Assembly (NCBI GenBank): GCA_944391615.1
Contig: CALXUE010000001.1
Location: 1 to 64,000, forward strand
DNA from: an uncultured Alphaproteobacteria bacterium
Lineage (GTDB): Bacteria; Pseudomonadota; Alphaproteobacteria; RF32; CAG-239
DNA length: 64,000 nucleotides
Direction of reading: 5' to 3'
The notes beneath the pieces were generated by a model. The model worked only from the letters and a program-made list of their open reading frames with translations, had not been told where the DNA came from and searched no databases. The position numbers and the translations under genes were made by a program. Below are positions 1-10,012 of the stretch, piece by piece (the stretch's first letter is position 1; the number at the start of each line of letters is the position of its first letter).

Positions 1-77
1 GTTTTACCGTGGTCTACGTGGCCTATCGTACCGATGTTGCAGTGCGGTTTGCTACGCTCAAATTTCTCTTTTGCCAT
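1..77 (-). CDS. tuf: Elongation factor Tu, N-terminal fragment
   Basis: EF-Tu carries aminoacyl-tRNA to the ribosome as a GTPase. Only the first 25 or so codons lie in the window; the gene runs off the left edge. The visible residues begin MAKEKFERSKPH and continue through the IGHVDHGK P-loop start, which is diagnostic. The start codon is preceded by a TTTGGAG Shine-Dalgarno sequence. It is the last visible gene of the str group, after fusA, but a terminator lies between them. A TATAAT-like box stands about 40 bases upstream, so it probably also has its own promoter. Confidence 0.97.
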   Translation of the reverse strand, partial: MAKEKFERSKPHCNIGTIGHVDHGK

Positions 78-363
78 TTAGATTAACTCCAAATAAAAAT
101 TATATAAAATAAATTCACTCATAAACTCAGGATCTTGTTTTTAACGAGGAAGATAGAGTGATTTCTAGTTGCGAGAAAAATCCTAATAACCGCTAAGTAA
201 AAATGCCTTTAATATGGCATTTTTATCTGCCAGGTCTTTGGAACATCTTGTTGAGCTAGGTGATGAAAATCACCACAGCGAAACTAGATGCCTAAGCAGA
301 AGCAGTACATGAATTTTTCGAGACAGCGTAAAATTGCTCTAGCTTCCCGTTAAAAACGAAATT
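78..363 (-). promoter_or_regulatory. fusA-tuf spacer with terminator and tuf leader
   Basis: This 286-base spacer holds a hairpin (199-224, stem AAAAATGCC/GGCATTTTT) able to terminate fusA transcription, followed by a tuf leader with a TATAAT-like box near 103-110 and the tuf Shine-Dalgarno sequence. A small GGTGAT/ATCACC hairpin lies near 261-276. No gene is seen in it. Confidence 0.55.
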
Positions 364-2439
364 TTAGGCGTTCTTAGCTTTCACCTTCTCAGCCACATCC
401 TTTGGAACTTCGGCATAGTGATCAAACACCATGGTGAATTGAGCACGACCTTGAGACAAAGAACGTAAGGTGTTAACATAACCAAACATATTTGCCAAAG
501 GCACTTGAGCATCAATAACACGCGCATTAGCTCTTTGATCCATACCGCTAATCAAACCGCGGCGAGAGTTCAAATCGCCAATGATATCGCCCATATATTC
601 TTCCGGAGTAACAACTTCGACTTTCATAATCGGCTCCAAGAGTCTCGGATCAGCCTGACGCATACCTTCACGGAAAGCAGCACGAGCAGCGATTTCGAAA
701 CACATAACGTTAGAGTCGACTTCGTGATAAGCACCATCATAAAGGTTGCAGTGAACACCGGTCACTGGGTATCCGGCAATAACACCTGCTTCCATAGCGG
801 AACGCAAACCTTTTTCAACACCAGGGATATATTCCTTAGGAACATTACCGCCGACAACGGTGTTTTCAAATTCAAATCCGTTATAACCTTCAATCGGAGA
901 GAATTTGATTTTAACCTTAGCGAACTGACCGGCACCACCGGATTGCTTTTTATGAGTATATTCAATATCGCAAGGTTTGGTAATGGTTTCACGATAAGCC
1001 ACCTGAGGTTCACCAACATTACATTCGACCTTAAACTCACGTTTCAAACGGTCAACAATAATTTCGAGGTGAAGTTCGCCCATACCTTTAATAATGGTTT
1101 GTCCGGAATCAGGATCAGAAGAAACCTTGAAAGAAGGATCTTCCATAGCCAAACGAGACAAAGCCAAGCCCATTTTTTCCACATCAGCTTTAGTTTTTGG
1201 TTCAACGGCCAATTCAATAACCGGATCCGGAAATTCCATATTTTCCAAAACAATCGGATGAGCTTGATCACAAAGTGTATCACCGGTTGTTGTATCTTTC
1301 AAACCAGCCAAAGCGATAATGTCACCGGCATAAGCATCTTTCAAATCCTCACGCTTATTAGCATGCATCAAAAGCATACGACCGATACGTTCTTTTTTGT
1401 CCTTAACAGAGTTATAGACATAAGAACCGGCAGTCATAACACCGGAATAAATACGTGTAAAGGTCAAAGACCCCACGAATGGGTCGTTCATGATTTTGAA
1501 AGCCAAAGCAGCTAAAGGCTGATCATCAGCCGGATGTCTGACTTCTTCTTGATCTGTTTTAGGATTAATACCTTTGATTGAAGCAATATCCACCGGAGAA
1601 GGCAAATAATCAACAACAGCATCAAGCAAAGGTTGAACACCTTTGTTTTTAAATGCGGTACCACAAAAGACCGGCACAAAATCTTGAGCCAAAGTACCTT
1701 TACGGATACATTTTTTCAAAACATCAACCGGAATTTCTTTACCTTCAAGATAGTCATTCATGGCCTCTTCATCTTCTTCGACAGCCATTTCGACCATTTC
1801 ATGATGATATTTTTCGGCTTTTTCTTTCATATCGGCAGGGATTTCCTGAATTTCAATCGGAGAATCAGCAGTATCACCGGTATAAACGATAGCCTTCATA
1901 TTTAACAAATCAATAACGCCTCTAAAATCTGCTTCAGCGCCGAGTGGCAATTGCAAGGCCATCGGGCGTGCGCCCAAACGGTCAACAATCATATCCAAGC
2001 AGCGATAGAAGTTAGCCCCGATTCTATCCATTTTGTTGCAGAAGCAAATACGAGGCACACCATACTTATCAGCTTGTCTCCAAACTGTTTCAGATTGAGG
2101 TTCAACACCGGCAACAGAGTCAAAAACGGTAATAGCACCATCGAGCACGCGGAGAGAACGTTCAACTTCAACCGTGAAGTCCACGTGTCCCGGAGTATCA
2201 ATGATGTTAATTCTGTGGCCTTTCCAGAAGCAGGTCGTAGCAGCAGAGGTAATGGTAATACCACGCTCTTGTTCCTGTTCCATCCAGTCCATGGTAGCAG
2301 CACCTTCGTGCACTTCACCAATTTTATGATTTTGACCGGTATAGTACAAAATACGTTCGGTAGTAGTTGTTTTACCGGCATCAATATGAGCCATAATACC
2401 GATGTTTCTGTACAATTCGAGTTTATGTGTACGAGCCAT
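364..2439 (-). CDS. fusA: Elongation factor G
   Basis: EF-G is the translocation GTPase that moves tRNAs and mRNA through the ribosome after peptide transfer. The 691-residue length is normal for the family. The G1 motif ([15 protein letters not shown]) is at about residues 17-31, with DTPGH near 81 and NKMD near 135. The C-terminal domains IV and V are complete. It follows rpsG by 21 bases with an ACAGGA Shine-Dalgarno sequence and is cotranscribed with rpsL and rpsG. No truncation or odd residue is seen. Confidence 0.99.
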   Translation of the reverse strand: MARTHKLELYRNIGIMAHIDAGKTTTTERILYYTGQNHKIGEVHEGAATMDWMEQEQERGITITSAATTCFWKGHRINIIDTPGHVDFTVEVERSLRVLDGAITVFDSVAGVEPQSETVWRQADKYGVPRICFCNKMDRIGANFYRCLDMIVDRLGARPMALQLPLGAEADFRGVIDLLNMKAIVYTGDTADSPIEIQEIPADMKEKAEKYHHEMVEMAVEEDEEAMNDYLEGKEIPVDVLKKCIRKGTLAQDFVPVFCGTAFKNKGVQPLLDAVVDYLPSPVDIASIKGINPKTDQEEVRHPADDQPLAALAFKIMNDPFVGSLTFTRIYSGVMTAGSYVYNSVKDKKERIGRMLLMHANKREDLKDAYAGDIIALAGLKDTTTGDTLCDQAHPIVLENMEFPDPVIELAVEPKTKADVEKMGLALSRLAMEDPSFKVSSDPDSGQTIIKGMGELHLEIIVDRLKREFKVECNVGEPQVAYRETITKPCDIEYTHKKQSGGAGQFAKVKIKFSPIEGYNGFEFENTVVGGNVPKEYIPGVEKGLRSAMEAGVIAGYPVTGVHCNLYDGAYHEVDSNVMCFEIAARAAFREGMRQADPRLLEPIMKVEVVTPEEYMGDIIGDLNSRRGLISGMDQRANARVIDAQVPLANMFGYVNTLRSLSQGRAQFTMVFDHYAEVPKDVAEKVKAKNA

Positions 2440-2460
2440 TTTAATATTCCTGTCTTAACG

Positions 2461-3314
<854 letters not shown>

Positions 3315-3437
3315 CACTATTTTCCTTATTAAAAATTAAACATCTCGCATAAGACACGGAACATACAGTAAAAAACCTTTGTGCAAACACACCGAAAGTG
3401 CATAGCACAAACATCCCTTGTCTAATTGAGTCTCGGA

Positions 3438-3466
3438 ATACTAGATTCACTTCATCGTAAAGTCAA
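3438..3466 (-). promoter_or_regulatory. str operon (rpsL) promoter
   Basis: On the minus strand, TTGACT (3461-3466) and TAGTAT (3438-3443) are separated by 17 bases, a good sigma-70 match. The leader to rpsL is about 120 bases. The promoter lies inside a cluster of GANTC sites. Confidence 0.7.
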
Positions 3467-3629
3467 GTATTTTTTCAGATTTTTTTCATTTTGAGTCTAA
3501 ATAAGAGTCGATGCAAGGGTGCAATAAATTTTTAAGATTCGGCAAACAAAATGCCAGATTCGTTTTATAAGAAAATTAACTTTGCCTTAACACTTTTTAT
3601 TTAAGTCAATTTGAGTCTATTTAAATAAG

Positions 3630-3655
3630 AAAAAAAGGGAGCAAGTTGCCCCCTC
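3630..3655 (-). terminator. Terminator of the 3673-4101 gene
   Basis: On the minus strand a GGGGGCAA/TTGCTCCC stem is followed by a run of seven T. Confidence 0.65.
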
Positions 3656-3672
3656 TAAATAAAGTAAAAAAA

Positions 3673-4101
3673 TCATTTTCCGTGCTTATACACGACCAAA
3701 ACAAACATCCCGCCAAAAAACAAAACAAGACTAAAAACAGTTGCCCACGGTGCGCATAATTCATTTTGCACATTTTGAAGAACTTCATCCTTCGGCAAAG
3801 CTCCCGAAAAAACATAAACACAATCACGCTCAGCCACCTTAAGAACAGTTACTTCAAGCCCTTCATATTTCAAAACACTCGCGCCGTTTTGACTGGCCTT
3901 AACCACGGAAACATCCGCTAATTTTCCGTCCAGTTCAACATAATAAACTGGCTTTGATTTATCAATTTTCAGCGTTGTAACCCGATAATCATCAACATGG
4001 AGCGTCCGAAACTTCCAAAAAAAAGTAACTCCACCCAACACGAGCAACGAAATAACATAAAACGTAAATGTCCAAAAAATTCTTTTACTTTTCGTTTTCA
4101 T
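3673..4101 (-). CDS. Small two-helix membrane protein, unknown function
   Basis: I do not recognise this 142-residue protein. It has a basic N-terminus (MKTKSKR) and hydrophobic segments at about residues 9-28 and 118-137, with a roughly 90-residue domain between them that probably faces the periplasm. It has no Shine-Dalgarno sequence. Its leader carries TTATTATT (4126-4133), 24 bases before the start, and a TTGACA/TATAGT promoter lies upstream. A terminator follows, so it looks like a stand-alone unit similar to other accessory genes here. The product could be a membrane sensor or assembly factor, but nothing in the sequence decides this. Confidence 0.7.
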   Translation of the reverse strand: MKTKSKRIFWTFTFYVISLLVLGGVTFFWKFRTLHVDDYRVTTLKIDKSKPVYYVELDGKLADVSVVKASQNGASVLKYEGLEVTVLKVAERDCVYVFSGALPKDEVLQNVQNELCAPWATVFSLVLFFGGMFVLVVYKHGK

Positions 4102-4145
4102 AGAACATAATTTTTATGGTAACACAATAATAATTAACTACCGAA

Positions 4146-4173
4146 ACTATAACACAACGAAATTCGTTGTCAA
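4146..4173 (-). promoter_or_regulatory. Promoter with embedded palindrome
   Basis: TTGACA (4168-4173) and TATAGT (4146-4151) lie 16 bases apart on the minus strand. The spacer holds the 17-base palindrome ACAACGAAATTCGTTGT (4154-4170), placed where a repressor would block polymerase. Confidence 0.65.
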
Positions 4174-4240
4174 CATTTCCCCAATTAACCAACTTTTAAG
4201 CAATCTCTTCTATACTATTAAGCCAATAAGGAAAGACCAA

Positions 4241-4729
4241 ATGTTCAAAAGATTAGTAACACTGTCACTGTTTTTCTTAAGTGCCTGCGCCTCGAGCCAA
4301 AAGGTTGCGGAACTTGGCATTATATCAACCGAAATCACCAACATAGACCCCATGCAGCTGCAAAAAGCTGAAGTGATAAAAGGTATAAAAGCCTCAGATT
4401 CAACCGGCATAACCTTTATTTTTCCAAACGGCTATCCAAGCTTAGAATTTGCCGTGCGCCGCGCTCTGGAAAAATCAGAAGCCGACATTTTGGTAAATGT
4501 TGAAGTTACTTACGACAGCGTTTGGTTCATTCTTGGTGGCCAAAACACAATCACCGTCACGGCAGATGCCGTGAAACTCGCCCCAATGTTCTCCATTTTT
4601 GCAGAAGAACAGGCATCAGTCACTGACAAAAATTCCATATCGTCACAAGACTTAATTTCTATTCCAAAAGAACGTCCAATCCCAGAGCTTCAACCAAACA
4701 CCACCTCAGCGGGAGGCTCAAATGATTAA
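4241..4729 (+). CDS. Putative lipoprotein, unknown function
   Basis: A 162-residue protein with a lipoprotein signal peptide: MFKR, a hydrophobic stretch, then the lipobox LSAC with the acylated cysteine at about residue 16. No domain is recognised in the mature part, whose C-terminal 40 residues are rich in Ser, Pro and Ile and look disordered. A Shine-Dalgarno sequence AAGGAAAGA precedes the start, unlike the neighbouring minus-strand gene. The next lipoprotein gene overlaps its stop by 8 bases, so the two are translationally coupled and may act together in the envelope. Confidence 0.75.
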   Translation: MFKRLVTLSLFFLSACASSQKVAELGIISTEITNIDPMQLQKAEVIKGIKASDSTGITFIFPNGYPSLEFAVRRALEKSEADILVNVEVTYDSVWFILGGQNTITVTADAVKLAPMFSIFAEEQASVTDKNSISSQDLISIPKERPIPELQPNTTSAGGSND

Positions 4730-5069
4730 AAAATTACTTTTAGCCTCAATATTGCTTTTATCTGCTTGCACCACGCATGAAGGCCTCTTTGGTGTTATGT
4801 CGTCAAGACCAATGAGTTTATATAACTTAACCATTCCCAATGAAACAGTAGCCACCGGCGTTTCAGCCCAAGTAGAACAAACCCAAATCATGCTTATCCC
4901 CGTCGGAAACACACCCAAGATAGACAACGCCATTGAAGAATTGGTGCAAAAATATCAGGGAGATTATATGACGAACATCGAAGTTTTTTACCATACATCG
5001 CGCTTTTTGCCGTTTTACAGTCAAGACCGCTGGGAAATAAAAGGCGACGTAGTGCGGGTTTTGAAATAG
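4722..5069 (+). CDS. Putative small lipoprotein, unknown function
   Basis: A 115-residue predicted lipoprotein (MIKKLLLASILLLSAC, acylated Cys near residue 16). The mature part holds a segment, DYMTNIEVFYHTSRFLPFYS, that resembles the upstream lipoprotein's DILVNVEVTYDSVWFILGG. The two are therefore probably diverged paralogs from a tandem duplication. The Shine-Dalgarno sequence GGGAGG lies inside the upstream gene. Function is unknown; outer-membrane location is inferred from the signal. Confidence 0.72.
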   Translation: MIKKLLLASILLLSACTTHEGLFGVMSSRPMSLYNLTIPNETVATGVSAQVEQTQIMLIPVGNTPKIDNAIEELVQKYQGDYMTNIEVFYHTSRFLPFYSQDRWEIKGDVVRVLK

Positions 5070-5108
5070 CTCTAAAAAAGCAAAATTATCCCATAAGCTT
5101 AAAAAAAC

Positions 5109-5137
5109 TTGCTTTTAAAGTACAATCATCATATCTT
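5109..5137 (+). promoter_or_regulatory. kdsD-lpt operon promoter
   Basis: TTGCTT and TATCTT are separated by 17 bases, about 50 bases before the kdsD start. Confidence 0.5.
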
Positions 5138-5184
5138 AAACCATTAATACAATAAAAAGAATATTTTTTAAGGACGTTTTTTCT

Positions 5185-6147
5185 ATGGAAAATAAAGATA
5201 TTATTTCTGCCAAACACACCATTGACAAAGAGGTTGAAGCCTTACGCATGATGGAAGATTCGCTTAATGAAAATCTGAGCAAAGCACTTGATTTAATGCA
5301 AAAGATTGAAGGCCGCGTCATTGTCACCGGCATGGGCAAATCCGGGCATGTAGGCTCCAAAATAGCGGCCACATTGGCCTCCACCGGCACACCCTCATTT
5401 TTCGTTCACCCCGGAGAAGCCTCGCATGGTGATTTAGGGATGATAACCGAAAAAGACTGCGTGCTGGCTATATCCAATTCCGGAGAAACTAAAGAATTAT
5501 CAGACATCATAGTCTATTGCAAACGCTATGGCATCCCCTTAATTGCGATGACCAAAAATCCTGAAAGTGCTTTAGGCAAAGCCGGTGATGTTTTGTTGCA
5601 ATTGCCCGATGACGGTGAAGCTTGCCCTTTGGGCTTAGCCCCCACATCATCCACCACGGCAACCATTGTTTTGGGAGATATATTGGCCATAGCATTATTA
5701 GAGCGCAAAGGTTTTACCAAAACCGACTTCAAGCAACGCCACCCAGGAGGAAAACTGGGAGCCTTTTTGCAAAGAGTTGCAGACATTATGCATAAGGGAG
5801 CGGAAATACCTCTGGTGCAAGAAAACGCCTCTATGGAAGAAACCATTTTAACGATGACCGCCAAAATGTTAGGCTGCGTTGGTGTTTTGAACAATTCCGG
5901 AGATTTGGTCGGCATGATAACCGATGGCGACTTACGCCGCTGCATGGGAGATAATGTCATGTCACTCAAAGCCCAAGACATTATGACGCGCTCACCTAAA
6001 ACCATCACCGAAGATACAATGGTTGCTGAGGCCCTGAATATTATGAATAATACAGGCAAAGGCATCACGCAACTCTTCGTCATTAAAGACAACAAACCCA
6101 TCGGCATTATCCATATGCATGATTGCTTAAAGGCAGGAGCCGCCTAA
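5185..6147 (+). CDS. kdsD: Arabinose-5-phosphate isomerase (KdsD/KpsF family)
   Basis: Converts ribulose 5-phosphate to arabinose 5-phosphate, the first committed step to Kdo of lipopolysaccharide. The 320-residue protein has an N-terminal SIS sugar-isomerase domain (GRVIVTGMGKSGHVGSKIA, then HPGEASHGDLG) and two C-terminal CBS domains (from about 205 and 270). The length fits the family. The Shine-Dalgarno sequence AAGGAC precedes the start. It leads an operon with lptC, lptA and lptB, tying Kdo supply to LPS transport. An uncharacterised SIS-CBS paralog (GutQ type) cannot be excluded, but the context favours KdsD. Confidence 0.93.
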   Translation: MENKDIISAKHTIDKEVEALRMMEDSLNENLSKALDLMQKIEGRVIVTGMGKSGHVGSKIAATLASTGTPSFFVHPGEASHGDLGMITEKDCVLAISNSGETKELSDIIVYCKRYGIPLIAMTKNPESALGKAGDVLLQLPDDGEACPLGLAPTSSTTATIVLGDILAIALLERKGFTKTDFKQRHPGGKLGAFLQRVADIMHKGAEIPLVQENASMEETILTMTAKMLGCVGVLNNSGDLVGMITDGDLRRCMGDNVMSLKAQDIMTRSPKTITEDTMVAEALNIMNNTGKGITQLFVIKDNKPIGIIHMHDCLKAGAA

Positions 6148-6152
6148 AACAC

Positions 6153-6818
6153 GTGGAAAACAAAAAAGACATAGACGCATACTTTGCCGTAACGGGACTC
6201 AACAAAACAAACCGTATGTCCAAAGAAGACAAACGTGCACGCTTGATAAAGTTGATTGAAATAGCTTTTCCGAGTTTAGCAGCGCTTTTGCTTGGGCTTT
6301 TGATTTTAATGCCTAGTTTTAAGGAAACCAAAGACACCTTTGAACTAGACATCACCCTCCCTAAAAAGAGTGAACTTGAAAAACTGCACATGGAACAAAG
6401 TGACCTCACCATCACCGACAAAAACAACAAAGTCAACCACTTTACGGCAGATAATCTGGATGAAACCTCACCGGGTTCAAAGGTTGTAAAACTTACCAAT
6501 CCCAAAGGCTATATTCCGAGCGGCGATAAAGAAAACTATAAAATAGAGGCACCGGTAGGTTACTATAATCAAAACGCCAATACACTCACATTAGAACAAA
6601 CAGCCGTGCTTAAATACTCTGCCGGAATGACGGCAAAAACCGAAAAATTAAGCTATGATTTTGGCAAGAACTATGGTGAAAGCACCACCCCGACACACGG
6701 TGAAGGTTACTTAGGCACCTTAGATTCACAAGGGTTTAAGTTTTATAAAGACCAAAATTTAATGATTTTCACGGGCAAAACACATATTGTTATAGATGAA
6801 AAACAACTAAAGGGATAA
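6153..6818 (+). CDS. lptC: LPS export protein LptC
   Basis: LptC is the bitopic inner-membrane partner of the LptBFG extractor; it receives LPS and passes it to LptA. The protein has one membrane helix (about residues 32-50, IAFPSLAALLLGLLILMPSF) and a periplasmic beta-jellyroll. I chose the GTG at 6153 because an AGGAG lies upstream and the earlier TTG start has no ribosome-binding site; a later ATG (MSKEDKRAR) is also possible. Identification rests on topology, size (221 residues) and position between kdsD and lptA, since LptC sequences diverge strongly. Confidence 0.82.
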   Translation: MENKKDIDAYFAVTGLNKTNRMSKEDKRARLIKLIEIAFPSLAALLLGLLILMPSFKETKDTFELDITLPKKSELEKLHMEQSDLTITDKNNKVNHFTADNLDETSPGSKVVKLTNPKGYIPSGDKENYKIEAPVGYYNQNANTLTLEQTAVLKYSAGMTAKTEKLSYDFGKNYGESTTPTHGEGYLGTLDSQGFKFYKDQNLMIFTGKTHIVIDEKQLKG

Positions 6819-6820
6819 AG

Positions 6821-7624
6821 ATGAACAAAAAACTATGGACAATCATAGGACTTGGTTTGGTGTTGAGTTTTCCGAGCTTTGGCGGAGACTTAAACATCTA
6901 TGCCGACAAACAAGTTGAAATTCATCAAAACGAGCAAAAACTTGTAGCCTTAGGCAATGCCAAAGCCACGCAGGACGGACGCACGGTCATTGCCGACAAG
7001 CTAACAGCCTATTACCAAAAGACACCGGCAGGCAAAACCACTTTCAGCAAACTACAAGCCAACGGCAATGTCAAAGCCGACATCCAAAATTCAAAAGCGT
7101 TTGGCGAAGAAATGATATATGATTTAAGCAAAGACGAAGTCACCTTAACCGGCAAACCTGGAAAAGTTATTAACCCTAACGGAGACATCATTACGGCTGA
7201 AAAGAACATCATCTATTATCCCCAACAAAACAAAGCCATAGCCAACGGCAACGTTATAGCCTACAACAAAGACAATAAAGTTCATGCGGATAAAATGATA
7301 AGTTATTTCAAGAAAAACGCCAAAGGAGAGTCTGAGATTGATAAAATAGAAATTTTCGGCCACGTCAAAATCAACACCAAAGATGCCGAGGCCACCTCAG
7401 ACAGAGGGACATACCTGCCCCAAATCGGCTTGGTACAATTACACGACAATGTCGTTATCAATCAACAAGGCAACATCATCCGCGGCTCATACGCCGAAAC
7501 AGACTTAAACACCGGTATCAGCAAAATGAAATCAGGCACAAACGGCAAGCGCGTATCCGGTGTATTTAAATCCACCAAAGACAAGGCCGACAAAAGGGCA
7601 GAGGAGAACAAGAATGGAAACTAA
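6821..7624 (+). CDS. lptA: LPS transport periplasmic protein LptA
   Basis: LptA polymerises as a beta-jellyroll bridge carrying LPS across the periplasm. The 267-residue protein has a signal peptide (MNKKLWTIIGLGLVLSFPSFG) and two recognisable OstA repeats (DLNIYADKQVEIHQNEQKLVA; DIITAEKNIIYYPQQNKAIA). It is somewhat longer than the E. coli protein, with a charged, probably disordered tail (KDKADKRAEENKNGN). It starts 2 bases after lptC, and its stop overlaps the lptB start by 11 bases, indicating tight coupling. Confidence 0.88.
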   Translation: MNKKLWTIIGLGLVLSFPSFGGDLNIYADKQVEIHQNEQKLVALGNAKATQDGRTVIADKLTAYYQKTPAGKTTFSKLQANGNVKADIQNSKAFGEEMIYDLSKDEVTLTGKPGKVINPNGDIITAEKNIIYYPQQNKAIANGNVIAYNKDNKVHADKMISYFKKNAKGESEIDKIEIFGHVKINTKDAEATSDRGTYLPQIGLVQLHDNVVINQQGNIIRGSYAETDLNTGISKMKSGTNGKRVSGVFKSTKDKADKRAEENKNGN

Positions 7625-8354
7625 CGCATCCACCTCAAAACTCGAAGTATTCAACATCGGGAAAAAATACAAAAACCGACCGGTTTTACGTAATGTTTCG
7701 CTGAATGTAAAAAGAGGGGAAGCAGTTGGTCTATTAGGGCCAAACGGCGCGGGAAAAACCACCTGTTTTTATTGTGTAACCGGATTGATAACACCGGATT
7801 ACGGTGATGTGCATATTGATGGCAAAGACATCACCACCATGCCAATGTACCGCCGTGCACGCATGGGCATAGGCTACCTTCCGCAAGAAGCATCCATTTT
7901 CCGTTCTTTAAGTGTTGAAGATAATATCAAAGCCATATTGGAAATTGTGATTGACAACGAGAGTGAAAGAGAAAATATGCTCGAGCAATTGTTGTCAGAA
8001 TTTTCAATAGCCCATTTAAGGAAATCACCGGCCATAGCCTTATCGGGAGGAGAGCGCCGCCGTCTGGAAATTGCACGTGCATTGGCCAGCCAACCCAATT
8101 TTATATTGTTAGACGAGCCTTTAGCCGGTATTGACCCGATTGCGGTGGGAGAAATCCGCACCTTAGTTTCACAGCTCAAGAACAGAGGCTTAGGCGTTTT
8201 GATTACCGACCACAACGTCAGAGAAACACTTGATATCATCGATAGAGCCTATATCTTACATGGAGGCTCCGTATTAATGGAAGGCACACCGGAAGAAATA
8301 GTTGTCAACAAAGAGGTCAGAAAAGTATACCTCGGAGACAACTTCAGTATGTAA
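7614..8354 (+). CDS. lptB: LPS export ABC transporter ATPase LptB
   Basis: LptB powers LPS extraction from the inner membrane as a dimer with LptF and LptG, which are not in this window. The 246-residue protein shows Walker A (GPNGAGKTTCFY), the ABC signature (LSGGERRRLEIARAL), Walker B (FILLDEPLAGIDP) and the H-loop (ITDHNVRET). The ATG at 7614 (METNAST) was chosen over an upstream in-frame ATG because it begins close to the domain and has an AGGAGAA Shine-Dalgarno sequence inside lptA. Confidence 0.96.
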   Translation: METNASTSKLEVFNIGKKYKNRPVLRNVSLNVKRGEAVGLLGPNGAGKTTCFYCVTGLITPDYGDVHIDGKDITTMPMYRRARMGIGYLPQEASIFRSLSVEDNIKAILEIVIDNESERENMLEQLLSEFSIAHLRKSPAIALSGGERRRLEIARALASQPNFILLDEPLAGIDPIAVGEIRTLVSQLKNRGLGVLITDHNVRETLDIIDRAYILHGGSVLMEGTPEEIVVNKEVRKVYLGDNFSM

Positions 8355-8378
8355 TTTAACCCATAGGCAGAAAAGAGA

Positions 8379-9917
8379 ATGGCCGTCACGCCAAAACTTG
8401 AAATAAAGCAATCGCAGTCGCTGTTAATGACACCGCAGCTGCGGCAGGCCATATCGATTCTGCAAATGAACAATCTCGAACTGAGTACCGCAATAGAAAA
8501 CGAACTAAACAACAATCCCTTGCTTGAAAGGGAAGAAGATGTTGTAAAAGATATTGAAAATCAGAAAGATGAACAAAGCATTGATGACTATGATTCTGTA
8601 ACAAACACAACAGAAATTGAAGAAGAAAATTTCACACCGGATGTAGAAATAGACAACAGCTTTGACGATTCGGATTCTGACCGCGAGGGCTACACGACCA
8701 ACGACGGAACAAGTTGGCAAGATTACTTAGCCGGCAAATCCAAAAGCTCAAATCCGGATGAAGAATATGACTACTTTGAACAACGTCTGGCACACGAAAA
8801 ATCCCTTTACGAAATCATTGAAGAACAAATTAGTTTAAATTTCAGCCATGCGGCCGAGCGTATTATTGCCCACCGACTTTTGGAGCAACTTGACGCCAGC
8901 GGTTACTTTCTGGGCTCTGTTACGGCAATAGCCCAAAACTTGGGCGCACAAGAAACACGCGTAGAAGAAATCTTACAAAGGATGAAAGGATTTGAACCCT
9001 CCGGCATATTTGCCCAAAGCTTGAAAGAATGCATCAAAATACAGCTTGAAGACCAGAATCAATATGATAAAACGATGGCTGTTTTGCTTGAAAATTTAGA
9101 ATTATTGGGAAGTAAGGATTACAAGACCTTAAAGAAAAAAACAAATATTGATGATGAAACATTAGCCGAGTTAATCAAAAAAATAAGGGGTACAAACCCT
9201 AAGCCGGCCACAATATACAGCACCGTCAAGCCGACATATATCATCCCCGATGTTCGTGTCACAAAAACACGCTTTGGCAACTATCAAGTAGAGTTAAACA
9301 ATGATTCATTGCCAAGGGTATTGATAAATCAACGCTATTTGAGTGAAATAAAAAAACAATCTTTAAACAACAAACAAACCCAAAAATATCTAAAAACCCA
9401 ACTCAACAGCGCCAATTTTTTAGTTAAAGCAATGCACCAAAGAGCCACCACAATCTTAAAGGTGGCAGAGGCAATCGTAAATGCGCAGTATGACTTTTTT
9501 GAACATGGCATTGATTATCTAAAACCCTTAAGCTTAAAAGACATAGCTGACACAGCAGAGCTTCACGAAAGTACCATAAGCCGCGTCACCAACAACAAAT
9601 ATATGGCTACACCGCGCGGACTATTTGAGCTAAAATACTTTTTCTCCGGCGGAGCATTGTCTTATAAGGGAGAAGAAAACACCTCCACTACCGCGATAAA
9701 ACACAAAATAAAAAATTGGATAGAAAATGAAACCCCGCAAAAAATATTATCCGATGATGACATTTCAGAAAAATTAGCTATTGAAGGAATAAAAGTTGCC
9801 CGCCGCACGGTAGCCAAATACCGCGAGCAAATGGGAATTGCAACATCATCGGAACGCAAAAGAAACAAAAGACAGATTCTCAGCCCCTCCAAACAGAATG
9901 CAAGAAGTTTTTCTTGA
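8379..9917 (+). CDS. rpoN: RNA polymerase sigma-54 factor
   Basis: Sigma-54 directs polymerase to -24/-12 promoters and needs AAA+ activators. The 512-residue protein has the N-terminal glutamine-rich region I (LEIKQSQSLLMTPQLRQAI), an acidic region II (about 55-110), the core-binding domain, a helix-turn-helix (LHESTISRVTNNKY), and the RpoN box ARRTVAKYRE near residue 470. The order lptB-rpoN-hpf-ptsN matches many proteobacteria. No bacterial enhancer-binding protein is seen in this window. The gene is complete. Confidence 0.97.
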   Translation: MAVTPKLEIKQSQSLLMTPQLRQAISILQMNNLELSTAIENELNNNPLLEREEDVVKDIENQKDEQSIDDYDSVTNTTEIEEENFTPDVEIDNSFDDSDSDREGYTTNDGTSWQDYLAGKSKSSNPDEEYDYFEQRLAHEKSLYEIIEEQISLNFSHAAERIIAHRLLEQLDASGYFLGSVTAIAQNLGAQETRVEEILQRMKGFEPSGIFAQSLKECIKIQLEDQNQYDKTMAVLLENLELLGSKDYKTLKKKTNIDDETLAELIKKIRGTNPKPATIYSTVKPTYIIPDVRVTKTRFGNYQVELNNDSLPRVLINQRYLSEIKKQSLNNKQTQKYLKTQLNSANFLVKAMHQRATTILKVAEAIVNAQYDFFEHGIDYLKPLSLKDIADTAELHESTISRVTNNKYMATPRGLFELKYFFSGGALSYKGEENTSTTAIKHKIKNWIENETPQKILSDDDISEKLAIEGIKVARRTVAKYREQMGIATSSERKRNKRQILSPSKQNARSFS

Positions 9918-10012
9918 CTTTTGCAAAAAATTAAGCTTGATATAAACAAATAAAAGTATTAATTTAATACTTGAAAAGATAACGAATATATTAATTTTGT
10001 AAGGAATGAATT

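Larger units (their letters stand above)
3315..3672. other. Gene-free stretch upstream of rpsL, rich in GANTC
   Basis: No gene is seen here. It holds the rpsL promoter and leader, seven GANTC sites between 3428 and 3617, and the terminator of the neighbouring minus-strand gene at its right end. Confidence 0.6.

Noticed and set aside
505-1515. Long plus-strand frame (336 codons) opposite fusA
   Set aside because: It lies wholly antisense to a conserved gene, has no ribosome-binding site and a Phe/Asn/Ser-rich composition typical of reverse-strand shadows.
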